A stretch of DNA of 34,602 nt from a virus: the IMG/VR virus record IMGVR_UViG_3300042448_000067, positions 1 to 34,602 of that record; one strand, 5' to 3'. The position numbers were made by a program, and so were the translations under genes. The notes beneath the pieces were generated by a model. That model was not told the DNA's origin, did not search any database, and saw only the letters and a program-made list of their open reading frames with translations. This document shows positions 20,722 through 26,850 of the stretch, piece by piece; positions within the stretch are counted from its first letter, which is position 1, and each line of letters starts with the position of its first letter.

Positions 20722-21471
20722 ATGCTTTTACAGCCAAAGAATTGGGGCGTCTTTCAACATTACAAAGACCGCTGCCCACCGTGGATAAAACTCCATCGTG
20801 ACTTACTAAATGACCGTGTGTTTATGTGCTTGCCACTTGCTAGCAAGGCGCTTGCACCTTTGCTCTGGTTGCTAGCATCAGAGTCAAAAGACGGCACTTT
20901 TGATGGCTCACTGGATGAGCTTGTGTTTCGATTGCACATCACGCCAAAAGACTATCAAGATGGTGTTAAGCCGTTGATTGATAAAGGTTTTTTTGTTGTT
21001 GCTAGTGGAGTGCTAGCAGAGTGCTATCAAGATGCTATCCCAGAGACAGAGAGAGAGGGAGAGACAGAGAGAGAGACAAAGACAGAAAAGAGGCAGATAA
21101 GCAATCGCGGTTCGCGCTTGCCAGTGGACTTTCTTTTGGATGAAGAATGGATTTCTTTTTGTAAACAAGAACGTCCTGATTTGAATCCACAAAAGGTTTT
21201 TGCTGAATTCTTGGATTACTGGACAGCACAACCAGGGCAAAAGGGTGTGAAATTAGCTTGGACACCAACATGGCGAAATTGGGTACGCCGACAGTCAGCA
21301 CCAAAACAATCCTTTGCCCAACAAGCCGCTGACATTGCCAGAACAACAGTCCCTGCCCAACACTCTGGCCCTGACCCTGTGCTGCTCAAGATTGAGGCTG
21401 ACAGACAGAAAGCTGCTCCTATGCCTGACCACATTCGCCAGCAGATCAATCAAGTCTTGAGGAAGGTATGA
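20722..21471 (+). CDS. Replication initiator/DnaD-O-like protein candidate
   Basis: The protein has 249 residues. The N-terminal 110 residues resemble the wing-helix start of phage replication proteins (KNWGVFQHYKDRCPPWIKLH, then RDLLNDRVFMCLPLASKALA, then LDELVFRLHITPKDYQDGV). A Glu/Arg/Thr-rich linker (about 110-128) separates a C-terminal domain with RLPVDFLLDEEWISFCKQER and FLDYWTAQPGQKGVKLAWTP, TWRNWVRRQ. In related phages this protein loads the host helicase. There is no polymerase or helicase gene here, so host-dependent initiation is expected. The stop overlaps the Mom-like start. Confidence 0.72.
   Translation: MLLQPKNWGVFQHYKDRCPPWIKLHRDLLNDRVFMCLPLASKALAPLLWLLASESKDGTFDGSLDELVFRLHITPKDYQDGVKPLIDKGFFVVASGVLAECYQDAIPETEREGETERETKTEKRQISNRGSRLPVDFLLDEEWISFCKQERPDLNPQKVFAEFLDYWTAQPGQKGVKLAWTPTWRNWVRRQSAPKQSFAQQAADIARTTVPAQHSGPDPVLLKIEADRQKAAPMPDHIRQQINQVLRKV
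21041..21093 (+). repeat. GA-rich low-complexity tract coding the replication protein linker
   Basis: It is nearly all A/G with repeated GAGAGA and GACAGA units, about 53 bases. It encodes ETEREGETERETKTEKR. Its repeat number could change by slippage without harming the domains on either side. Confidence 0.85.
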
Positions 21472-22133
21472 AAGTTCTTCCAATTCAAAGCTATGAAGCA
21501 GAGCCTTGGCTTCTTAAAAAACACTATGCAAAGCGTATGCCATCAATTAGCTATGCTTTTGGATTGTTTGATGATGGAAGGCTGGTGGGAGTTTGCACCT
21601 ATGGAACACCTTCAGCCGCACCATTGCGGGACGGTATAGCTGGCCCAGAAAACGCCAAATATGTGCTGGAATTAAACCGCTTATGTTTGGACACAAAGAC
21701 CAAAAATGCAGCATCTATGTTGGTCGGAAGAAGTCTTCAAATGCTGCCTAAACCATCTATTGTGGTGAGCTATGCCGATACAGAACAAGAACACGTTGGT
21801 TACGTCTATCAGGCTTGCAACTTCATTTATACGGGTTTAAGCGCCAAGCGTACCGATTGGAAGATTAAAGGCATGGAGCATCTACACGGTCAAACCATTG
21901 CCGATATCAGCCGTGGCTGCGATGGGTCAAGATCTAAATTCATGCGGGAAAAGTTTGGAGATGATTTTTATTTGCAAGACAGAGCAAGAAAGCATCGTTA
22001 TATTTTTGTAACTGGAAAAAACAAAACATTAAAAAACCAGATTCGTTACGCTGTTGAGCCATATCCAAAAGGCGAAAGCAAGCGATATGACGCTGGAGCT
22101 GAGGTTCAAACACAAGCGTTATTGTTTTTTTGA
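21468..22133 (+). CDS. Mom-like DNA modification protein (GNAT fold)
   Basis: The protein has 221 residues, close to the length of phage Mu Mom. Sequence blocks fit the Mom-like GNAT family: WLLKKHYAKRMPSISYAFGL, LVGVCTYGTPSAAPLR, VLELNRLC (68-73), NAASMLVGRSLQMLPKPSIV, VVSYADTEQEHVGYVYQACN (100-118). Mom adds a carbamoylmethyl group to adenine N6 in phage Mu DNA and blocks many restriction enzymes. The stretch ELNRLC with the later SYAD is a good marker. The gene begins inside the end of the replication gene (ATGA). No com-like activator is recognised. Confidence 0.8.
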   Translation: MKVLPIQSYEAEPWLLKKHYAKRMPSISYAFGLFDDGRLVGVCTYGTPSAAPLRDGIAGPENAKYVLELNRLCLDTKTKNAASMLVGRSLQMLPKPSIVVSYADTEQEHVGYVYQACNFIYTGLSAKRTDWKIKGMEHLHGQTIADISRGCDGSRSKFMREKFGDDFYLQDRARKHRYIFVTGKNKTLKNQIRYAVEPYPKGESKRYDAGAEVQTQALLFF

Positions 22134-22145
22134 AAGTTTTAATAA

Positions 22146-22253
22146 ATGTCCCACTATCAAGCAATGCAAATCTTGGACAAGGTGCGTGAAGGTGTTTCTT
22201 ATCCGCAACACATCATTGACCAAGCACTGAGGCTAACAGGTGACTTGGGGTAA
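22146..22253 (+). CDS. 35-residue conserved-type mini-protein
   Basis: The ORF runs from ATG 22146 to TAA 22251-22253. It fills the gap between the Mom-like gene and the next one. It reads SHYQAMQILDKVREGVSYPQ and ends HIIDQALRLTGDLG, two amphipathic helices in a pattern frequent in phage early regions. The start has only a weak ribosome site. No function known. It is short, but well placed and coherent. Confidence 0.55.
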   Translation: MSHYQAMQILDKVREGVSYPQHIIDQALRLTGDLG

Positions 22254-22259
22254 GTACCT

Positions 22260-22472
22260 ATGGCATACAACCAGAAACCACAATCTAATCACAGTGACAG
22301 ATACATGATTGAACTTGGTGAAGCCAGAGTTCTTTTTAGGACTTGGGAGTCAACAAAGCAAAAGGTCTTAACGCCTGTTCGCATTGAGTGGCTAGAGCGC
22401 CGATATGGATCAGGTTCTGTTGAAAGGATTCGTGAGTTTATGAAGAAATTACAAAGTGGTGAACTTGAATGA
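22260..22472 (+). CDS. Small basic protein, function unknown
   Basis: The protein has 70 residues. The second half, VRIEWLERRYGSGSVERIRE then FMKKLQSGELE, is a helical pattern common in small phage early proteins and may bind nucleic acid. The start lies 6 bases after the previous stop. Its stop overlaps the next ATG (ATGA). No catalytic motif is visible. Confidence 0.65.
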   Translation: MAYNQKPQSNHSDRYMIELGEARVLFRTWESTKQKVLTPVRIEWLERRYGSGSVERIREFMKKLQSGELE

Positions 22473-22732
22473 GATACGCAGCAAGGGTTGATGCTAACCA
22501 GCAAGAGATTGTCAAAGCATTGCGTGAGGCTGGTGCTTACGTCTGGATCATTGGCCTACCTGTTGACCTGCTTGTCGGGTTTGGTGGTCAAACATACTTG
22601 GTGGAAGTCAAGGATGGGTCTAAAAAGGCTTTAACGCGCCTACAACAAGACTTTTTTGGAAATTGGATAGGTGGTGGCTTGCACCGCATTGAAAGCCCTG
22701 AAGACGCTTTACGCATGATTGGCAAAGCATGA
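22469..22732 (+). CDS. PD-(D/E)XK-type nuclease or VRR-NUC-like protein
   Basis: The protein has 87 residues. The active-site pattern is visible: Glu13, then VDLLVGFGGQTYLVEVKDG with Asp33 and Glu46-x-Lys48. RLQQDFFGNW supplies the usual downstream helix and LHRIESPEDALRMI the end. This is the VRR-NUC/endonuclease VII-like minimal fold used by Holliday-junction resolvases and structure-specific nucleases. Next to NinB and YbcO it probably takes part in recombination or replication-intermediate processing. It is coupled by ATGA on both sides to its neighbours. Confidence 0.78.
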   Translation: MRYAARVDANQQEIVKALREAGAYVWIIGLPVDLLVGFGGQTYLVEVKDGSKKALTRLQQDFFGNWIGGGLHRIESPEDALRMIGKA

Positions 22733-23460
22733 TTCACTATCACGGTATGCCTATCACGCCAGCAACTGCTGCTGTCTCTGCTGTGCAAGCTGGTCATGGC
22801 TTTGTTTCTTTTCAGCATCCAGACCAATTAGGTGTTGCTGCTGAAGTCTGTCAATCCTTTGCTGTTGATAACGGTGCTTTTAGTGCATGGAAAAGTGGCA
22901 ACCCAAGAACAAACTGGACAGAGTTTTATGAGTGGGCGCTAATGTGCAAGAAGATGCCAAACTGCGACTTTGCTGTTATTCCTGATGTGATTGATGGATC
23001 TGAAGACGATAACAACGCTCTTGTTCGTGCTTGGCCTTTGGGTAACTTCTTTGGCGCACCTGTTTGGCATATGCACGAATCAATCACTCGATTAACATGG
23101 CTGGCTCGGACTTTCCACCGTGTTTGCATTGGCTCATCTGGTCAATTTGCAGAAATTGGAAATTCTTTATGGTGGGGACGAATGGCAGAAGCAATGAACG
23201 CTGTTTGCCCTGATGGGTATCCAGTTTGTAAGTTGCATGGCTTGCGTATGCTTGACCCTGAAGTGTTTACAAAGTTGCCGTTTGCGTCAGCTGACAGCAC
23301 AAACATTGGTCGAAACATAGGAATTGATAACAACTGGAAGAACGGAAATTACCCACCACCAACAAAAGAAGCAAGAGCAATGGTTATGAGACAAAGGATT
23401 GAATCTCACAACGCTGCTCAAAAATGGATTACGCAACCAATTCAGGAAACATTGATATGA
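22729..23460 (+). CDS. dpdA: DpdA-like (TGT-superfamily) DNA 7-deazaguanine transglycosylase
   Basis: The protein has 243 residues, with motifs of the phage DpdA group: AVDNGAFSAW with DNGAF at 47-51, FAVIPDVIDG with two Asp at 86 and 89, VWHMHESITRL, VCIGSSG (132-138), KLHGLR (168-173), FASADSTNIGRN (185-196). DpdA exchanges guanine in DNA for preQ0 or a relative, using the Asp-based mechanism of tRNA-guanine transglycosylase. It is shorter than TGT and than many phage DpdA proteins, so it may be a compact subtype. The transporter gene follows, overlapping by ATGA. The family call is from recognised motifs, and the substrate is inferred. Confidence 0.8.
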   Translation: MIHYHGMPITPATAAVSAVQAGHGFVSFQHPDQLGVAAEVCQSFAVDNGAFSAWKSGNPRTNWTEFYEWALMCKKMPNCDFAVIPDVIDGSEDDNNALVRAWPLGNFFGAPVWHMHESITRLTWLARTFHRVCIGSSGQFAEIGNSLWWGRMAEAMNAVCPDGYPVCKLHGLRMLDPEVFTKLPFASADSTNIGRNIGIDNNWKNGNYPPPTKEARAMVMRQRIESHNAAQKWITQPIQETLI

Positions 23461-23942
23461 AAATTGCAATCGGTGTTTACGCACTAGCAATGACTGCCGC
23501 AAACTTGTCTATTTCACATTTTGGCCCTTGGGTGTCGCCAATAAACTCATTTTTGTTTATTGGTCTTGACTTGGCTTTGCGTGACTTGTTGCACCAAAAG
23601 TTAAAAGCATGGCAGATGGGCTGTTTAATTGTTGGCACTGGTTTGCTGACATATTTGTTAAACCCTGCTGCTGGAATGATTGCAATTGCGTCTGCTGTGT
23701 CATTTACTGCTGCATCTGTGGTTGATTGGGCTGTGTTTGCAAAACTTACTGGATCATGGATTAAACGAGCCAATGGAAGCAACATTGCTGGTGCTGCTGT
23801 GGACAGTGTTGTGTTTCCAACATTGGCGTTTGGTGTTTTGATTCCTCAAATTGTTGCAATGCAATTTGTAGCAAAAGTTGCCGGTGGTGCTTTTTGGGCT
23901 TATGCAATTACAAAGGTAAAAAGTGAAAGTCACTCTGTATAA
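23457..23942 (+). CDS. VUT/YhhQ-family queuosine-precursor transporter
   Basis: The protein has 161 residues from ATG 23457. The in-frame 23424 start is inside the previous gene and has no support. It has 5-6 hydrophobic helices: YALAMTAANLSISHF, NSFLFIGLDLALRDLLH, QMGCLIVGTGLLTYLL, AGMIAIASAVSFTAASVVDW, AAVDSVVFPTLAFGVLI, VAGGAFWAYAIT. The NSFLFIGLDLALRD and DSVVFPTLAFG segments are typical of the VUT family, which imports preQ0/preQ1 in bacteria. It is shorter than E. coli YhhQ. The overlap with the DpdA-like gene and the lack of synthesis genes suggest it feeds that enzyme. Confidence 0.82.
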   Translation: MKIAIGVYALAMTAANLSISHFGPWVSPINSFLFIGLDLALRDLLHQKLKAWQMGCLIVGTGLLTYLLNPAAGMIAIASAVSFTAASVVDWAVFAKLTGSWIKRANGSNIAGAAVDSVVFPTLAFGVLIPQIVAMQFVAKVAGGAFWAYAITKVKSESHSV

Positions 23943-24345
23943 CGCACAACAAGCGCACACTGTCCTGAAGGATGTTTGGCAAAAGGCCAAGCCTTACTTG
24001 CAGGCTGGTAACAAGCTGGTGCTGACGATTGAACAGGAAAAGCGCAGCCAAGAGCAAAACGCCTTGATGTGGTCTGTGCTGACTGATTTGTCTAAATCAT
24101 TGGATTGGCATGGCGAGAAGCTGACAAAAGAAGAATACAAAGACTTGTTAACTGCTGGCCTAAAAAAGCAAAGAGCTATTCCAGGCATTGATGGTGGCTT
24201 TGTTGTTTTGGGTTCGTCAACCAGCAAGATGACAAAGCAAGAGATGACAGACCTGATAACAATGGCTCATGCCTTTGGTGATGAGCGTGAGGTTAAGTGG
24301 TCGCCTACAAGTATTGGGGAATCAAATGATGTTTCCAAAGCATAA
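23923..24345 (+). CDS. ninB: NinB-like recombination protein
   Basis: The protein has 140 residues, starting at GTG 23923 inside the end of the transporter gene. It has the NinB/Orf family pattern: KLVLTIEQEKRSQEQNALMW, then SVLTDLSKSLDWHGEKLTKE, EYKDLLTAG, and C-terminal DLITMAHAFGDEREVKW. NinB binds single-stranded DNA and helps load recombination proteins in lambda-like phages. With Erf, the SSB-like protein and the YbcO-type nuclease it forms a recombination set. Its last 20 bases overlap the YbcO-like gene. Confidence 0.87.
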   Translation: MKVTLYNAQQAHTVLKDVWQKAKPYLQAGNKLVLTIEQEKRSQEQNALMWSVLTDLSKSLDWHGEKLTKEEYKDLLTAGLKKQRAIPGIDGGFVVLGSSTSKMTKQEMTDLITMAHAFGDEREVKWSPTSIGESNDVSKA

Positions 24346-24646
24346 CTACGTCCGAAACAAGAAACTTCTGGAGAACGCCAGAAAGATACCTTGCCAGCAC
24401 TGTGGGGCAGATGACGGGACTGTGGTTGCTGCACACAAAAACTGGGGTGGCGGCAAGGGCATGGGCATAAAAGCAAGTGATGATTTGATCGCAAGTCTTT
24501 GTTATTCATGCCACATGATGATCGACCAAGGCAAAGATTTGCCAAAAGAAGATCGCAAAGAGAAGTGGCACATTGCTCATGTAAGGACTTACATAAAACT
24601 TAAAGAGCTTGGCTTATGGCCTGATGATGTTCCTAAACCCTATTAG
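24326..24646 (+). CDS. YbcO-like HNH nuclease (DUF1364)
   Basis: The protein has 106 residues from ATG 24326, where GGGGA lies 5 bases upstream (an ATG at 24329 is also possible). The upstream extension to 24269 overlaps NinB. The DUF1364/YbcO signature is clear: KIPCQHCGADDGTVVAAHKN, GGGKGMGIKASDDLIASLCY, SCHMMIDQGK. The Cys pairs bind zinc, and the H in AHKN together with CH/D forms the nuclease site. Such enzymes cut single-stranded or branched DNA and often sit beside NinB. The end carries its TAG in the loop of a terminator. Confidence 0.88.
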   Translation: MMFPKHNYVRNKKLLENARKIPCQHCGADDGTVVAAHKNWGGGKGMGIKASDDLIASLCYSCHMMIDQGKDLPKEDRKEKWHIAHVRTYIKLKELGLWPDDVPKPY

Positions 24647-24653
24647 GGTTTTT
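24635..24653 (+). terminator. Short terminator-like hairpin after the YbcO-like gene
   Basis: AAACCC (24635-24640) pairs with GGGTTT (24646-24651) around TATTA, then TT. The loop contains the YbcO stop codon. The stem is weak, so termination may be partial. Confidence 0.5.
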
Positions 24654-24659
24654 ACTGAT
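24645..24659 (+). repeat. Second copy of the 15-base motif (see 19567-19581)
   Basis: AGGGTTTTTACTGAT overlaps the right arm of the hairpin. TTTTCA follows at 24672-24677, and a gene starts at 24713. It may act as a promoter element. Confidence 0.5.
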
Positions 24660-24712
24660 TCACAAAGCTAGTTTTCACCATCACAATGAAGACTCATTAA
24701 CCAAGGAATGTT

Positions 24713-24943
24713 ATGACCGAATTTGAATACAGCACAACTTTGAACGGTGGCATTGTCACTGTTGTCCTCAACATTGAAGAAATCCTTGATGAGGACGGGA
24801 TTGATTGGACAACATCATTTCAGGCTGTCTATTTTGACTGCACTGATGTAACTGGCATCTTGTCTAAAGAGCAAATCAACGAGTTAGAGATGGAAGCCCA
24901 AGCTGGTTTTTCTGATTACTGCTTTGAATTGGGGAACGTATGA
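24713..24943 (+). CDS. Small acidic protein, function unknown
   Basis: The protein has 76 residues with AAGGA before the ATG. It has beta strands at the start (YSTTLNGGIVTVVLNI) and is strongly acidic throughout (EEILDEDGIDWTT, LEMEAQAGFSDYCFE), so it could mimic DNA or bind a basic host protein. It heads a run of small coupled genes after the hairpin, and its stop overlaps the next ATG (ATGA). Confidence 0.65.
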   Translation: MTEFEYSTTLNGGIVTVVLNIEEILDEDGIDWTTSFQAVYFDCTDVTGILSKEQINELEMEAQAGFSDYCFELGNV

Positions 24944-25110
24944 CAAGAGAAGAATTGCGCCAAGAGTTGCTTGTTGATTCACAAGCGTACTGCTGCTATT
25001 GCGGTGATGCACAGGTTTACTTTCATTGCTGTGGTGAAAACCATTTTGAAACCTTTGCAGATATGGATGAGAAAAGACAAAAAGAATTTTTAGATGCGGA
25101 GGGTGTATGA
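24940..25110 (+). CDS. 56-residue cysteine-rich zinc-finger-like protein
   Basis: The ORF is coupled on both sides (ATGA at 24940 and at 25107). It carries AYCCYCGDAQVYFHCCGENH (about residues 17-35), with five Cys and two His in a dense metal-binding cluster, then an acidic helix. Mini zinc fingers of this type frequently bind host proteins or nucleic acid in early infection. No family recognised. Confidence 0.68.
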   Translation: MTREELRQELLVDSQAYCCYCGDAQVYFHCCGENHFETFADMDEKRQKEFLDAEGV

Positions 25111-25397
25111 AAACAACGATAGAGCTTTGCAAAGCAGTTGGCTTTCCATTGATGTCCTTTGAGGGCGTGATATACGTTTCGCCTGAACTTGAGCGCCTTA
25201 TTGCCCTTGTTCGTGCTGATGAGAGGGCAGCACCTGACCTGCAAGCCGAACTCGATGCCACCAACAGGCAGGTTGAAATCCTGAGCGATGCGCTGGCTGA
25301 GTCACGGCGGGAGGTTGCAGTGTTGAAGGCTAAATGCCCACCATGCAATGAAGACTGTGACCAAGGACGTAGCTGTCCAGCAAGGAAAGACAAATGA
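25107..25397 (+). CDS. Coiled-coil protein with Cys tail, function unknown
   Basis: The protein has 96 residues. The N-terminus reads KTTIELCKAVGFPLMSFEGV. From about 45 to 75 it is a charged coiled coil (ELDATNRQVEILSDALAESR). A Cys-rich end follows (KCPPCNEDCDQGRSC, about 77-91). It may oligomerise and bind zinc. The start and stop overlap neighbouring genes. No family recognised. Confidence 0.65.
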   Translation: MKTTIELCKAVGFPLMSFEGVIYVSPELERLIALVRADERAAPDLQAELDATNRQVEILSDALAESRREVAVLKAKCPPCNEDCDQGRSCPARKDK

Positions 25398-25675
25398 ACA
25401 ACACCATTCAATTTCACAGTGGAACGCCAGCAACAGAAGTCTTGCGCTTGTCTAAAGATGGCATATGGGCCAATCCTGACATTCCTGTTGATGACGCAGC
25501 CAAGCTAGTTCTTGAGGCTATTGATGCCAACATCAAGGTGCTGGTGCAGAAGGCTGTGCTTGCTGAAAGAGAGGCGTGTGCAAGGGTGTGTGATTGGTAT
25601 GTTGAATACAGCAACAACCCTTTGAATTTTGCAGAAAACTGTGCTCAAGGAATCCGAGCAAGGGGGAACACATGA
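25394..25675 (+). CDS. Conserved small phage protein (EREACARVC type), function unknown
   Basis: The protein has 93 residues. The first half has PATEVLRLSKDGIWANPDIP, then VDDAAKLVLEAIDANIK. The second half has the widespread AEREACARVCDWY...CAQGIRARG pattern. This is common in phages of several host groups but has no assigned role. Overlapping start and stop codons link it to the genes on both sides. Confidence 0.72.
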   Translation: MNNTIQFHSGTPATEVLRLSKDGIWANPDIPVDDAAKLVLEAIDANIKVLVQKAVLAEREACARVCDWYVEYSNNPLNFAENCAQGIRARGNT

Positions 25676-25764
25676 CCTGTAAACATAGATGGATAGAAGG
25701 AAGCAACAAAGATCGTCCAGCGTATCGTTGCGCTCGCTGTGGTGATTGGAGATTTATCCCATGA
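25672..25764 (+). CDS. 30-residue zinc-ribbon mini-protein
   Basis: This tiny ORF exactly bridges two genes, with its ATG overlapping the previous stop and its TGA overlapping the next ATG. It reads MTCKHRWIEGSNKDRPAYRC then ARCGDWRFIP, with Cys3, His5, Cys20 and Cys23 set to bind one zinc. It is reminiscent of very short ribbons in phage early regions. The precise fit is the main support. Confidence 0.58.
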   Translation: MTCKHRWIEGSNKDRPAYRCARCGDWRFIP

Positions 25765-25955
25765 GACCAGACAGCCCATGTATTGCTGTTTGCACTACGC
25801 TTTATGACGAAAAATGTAAGGGTTGCGGCAGAACTTACATGGAAGTTGCTTTGTGGAATGAGATGAATCAGTTTGATAAAGAGCAGATCTGGCAACGCAT
25901 AGACAAAGAAGCAACAGCCTGGAGATACAACCGATACAAAGATAGAGTTAAATGA
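25761..25955 (+). CDS. DUF1289-like Cys-rich protein
   Basis: The protein has 64 residues from ATG 25761, coupled to the previous stop. The DUF1289 pattern is visible: DSPCIAVCTTLYDEKCKGCG then RTYMEVALWNEMNQFDKEQI. The four-Cys cluster probably binds metal. DUF1289 proteins are of unknown function and occur in proteobacteria and their phages. The downstream gene starts inside its last codons (ATGA). Confidence 0.8.
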   Translation: MRPDSPCIAVCTTLYDEKCKGCGRTYMEVALWNEMNQFDKEQIWQRIDKEATAWRYNRYKDRVK

Positions 25956-26458
25956 AAAAAAAATCAAAATATAAGCCTAAAGGTATTCGTTTGGATGCTG
26001 TTAATTGGGTGCTATCAGGTCTAAAACCAGTGTCTCAAGTTGGTGACGCTTTGGTGATCCTGAAGGCCAAGAATCATTCGGCACTGACAGAGGTTGTTCA
26101 GGGACGGGGAAACAGAGACCAGATAGACGTTCTCATAGCAGCACTCAATATGTGTGAGGCTTACGCTATTCACGGCAAGGGAAAAGATTGGTTGCCAGAG
26201 ATCAATGAAGCACAGAACGCGCTTTATGAGATGGCTGTTAGGGGGCTAGAGACTGAGAAGTTCTTATTCCGTGGCCCAGAGATGCAAGCTGTAAACTTGG
26301 CTATGGACGTACACGATGTTCAGCTAGAGGAAAGCACTGTTAAACAGCTTGAGGACATGGCTGACTTTGTTGCAAAGCAAGTTGTCCTCAAGAGGGCTAG
26401 ACCGATTGTCAGTAAAACAGAACGTCAAAGTAATGCAGGGCAAATGCTGCCAGCGTGA
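25952..26458 (+). CDS. Conserved phage protein of unknown function
   Basis: The protein has 168 residues. A basic start (KKKSKYKPKGIRLDAVNW) leads into helical segments: VLSGLKPVSQVGDALVILKA, NRDQIDVLIAALNMCEAYAI, NEAQNALYEMAVRG, KQLEDMADFVAKQVVLKRA. This KPKGxRxDxVxWV arrangement recurs at the end of early blocks in phages of Burkholderiales. An antitermination or late-switch role would fit its position but is unproven. Its 3' end overlaps an antisense mini-gene by 50 bases. Confidence 0.72.
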   Translation: MKKKSKYKPKGIRLDAVNWVLSGLKPVSQVGDALVILKAKNHSALTEVVQGRGNRDQIDVLIAALNMCEAYAIHGKGKDWLPEINEAQNALYEMAVRGLETEKFLFRGPEMQAVNLAMDVHDVQLEESTVKQLEDMADFVAKQVVLKRARPIVSKTERQSNAGQMLPA

Positions 26459-26504
26459 GGCCGATAACAATTGCTAGAGAAACGTCTTTAATGGATTCTT
26501 TCAT
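26409..26504 (-). CDS. 31-residue single-pass membrane peptide
   Basis: The ORF runs from ATG 26504 with AAGGAG 8 bases upstream, and ends antisense inside the previous gene. It reads MKESIKDVSLAIVIGLTLAA then FALHYFDVLFY, a polar start and one hydrophobic helix. The upstream in-frame extension to 26600 has no ribosome site. It follows a neighbouring leftward gene, so the two form a minor leftward unit. Function unknown. The ribosome site is the best evidence. Confidence 0.58.
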   Translation of the reverse strand: MKESIKDVSLAIVIGLTLAAFALHYFDVLFY

Positions 26505-26519
26505 GGGAAACTCCTTGAT

Positions 26520-26533
26520 GGGGCCGAAGCCCC
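26520..26533 (-). promoter_or_regulatory. UUCG-type hairpin between two leftward genes
   Basis: Read leftwards this is GGGGC-TTCG-GCCCC, a very stable stem with a UUCG tetraloop. There is no T-run after it, so it is more likely an mRNA-stabilising or spacing element than a terminator. Confidence 0.65.
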
Positions 26534-26539
26534 GGTTGA

Positions 26540-26734
26540 TTAAGCTGCCAGTTTTGCCATCAGGTCTTTGGCTGCTACCCGTTTCCCGTCCACTTTCCAC
26601 ATGGTCACAGGCTTGCGTTTGCTTCCGCGATATGTTGGAACAAGTGTTGCATGGACAGTTTTGCCGTTAAACACAATAGATGGCTCTGTGGTTTCTGTTG
26701 CTGTTGCTGCAAGTGCTTTAAGTGTGTCGTTCAT
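26540..26734 (-). CDS. Small basic protein, function unknown
   Basis: The protein has 64 residues. The end is beta-rich and basic (HATLVPTYRGSKRKPVTMWK, then VDGKRVAAKDLMAKLAA), as in small nucleic-acid-binding proteins. The ribosome site (GGGGCATGAA) is weak. The gene faces the palindrome-rich region and the strong rightward promoter, so it could control that switch. This last point is inference from place only. Confidence 0.6.
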   Translation of the reverse strand: MNDTLKALAATATETTEPSIVFNGKTVHATLVPTYRGSKRKPVTMWKVDGKRVAAKDLMAKLAA

Positions 26735-26768
26735 TTCATGCCCCGTTGTGTTGTTGATGGCTCTATTG

Positions 26769-26850
26769 TGTAGTTATCTACAAAGTTATCCATAGGGACT
26801 TACCCCTAGAGACAACTTCACAAAAATCTGCTAGTGTTGTAAAATCTAGC
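26769..26850. promoter_or_regulatory. Palindrome-rich control region with DnaA-box-like sites
   Basis: It contains TTATCTACA (26774-26782) and TTATCCATA (26786-26794), each one mismatch from the DnaA box TTATCCACA. It also contains the inverted repeats TGTAG-TTAT-CTACA (26769-26782), TAGGG-CCCTA (26793-26808) and GCTAG-CTAGC (26830-26850), the last flanking the promoter -10. It could be an origin, an operator cluster or both. Confidence 0.45.
26817..26845 (+). promoter_or_regulatory. Strong sigma70-type promoter for the terminase-side block
   Basis: TTCACA (26817-26822) and TAAAAT (26840-26845) stand exactly 17 bases apart, five of six matches each. GGAG follows 5-6 bases before the ATG of the next gene. 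The flanking 5-base inverted repeat suggests control by a repressor or activator. Confidence 0.75.

Noticed and set aside
26520-26533. GGGGC-UUCG-GCCCC hairpin as a terminator
   Set aside because: No T-run follows in either direction.
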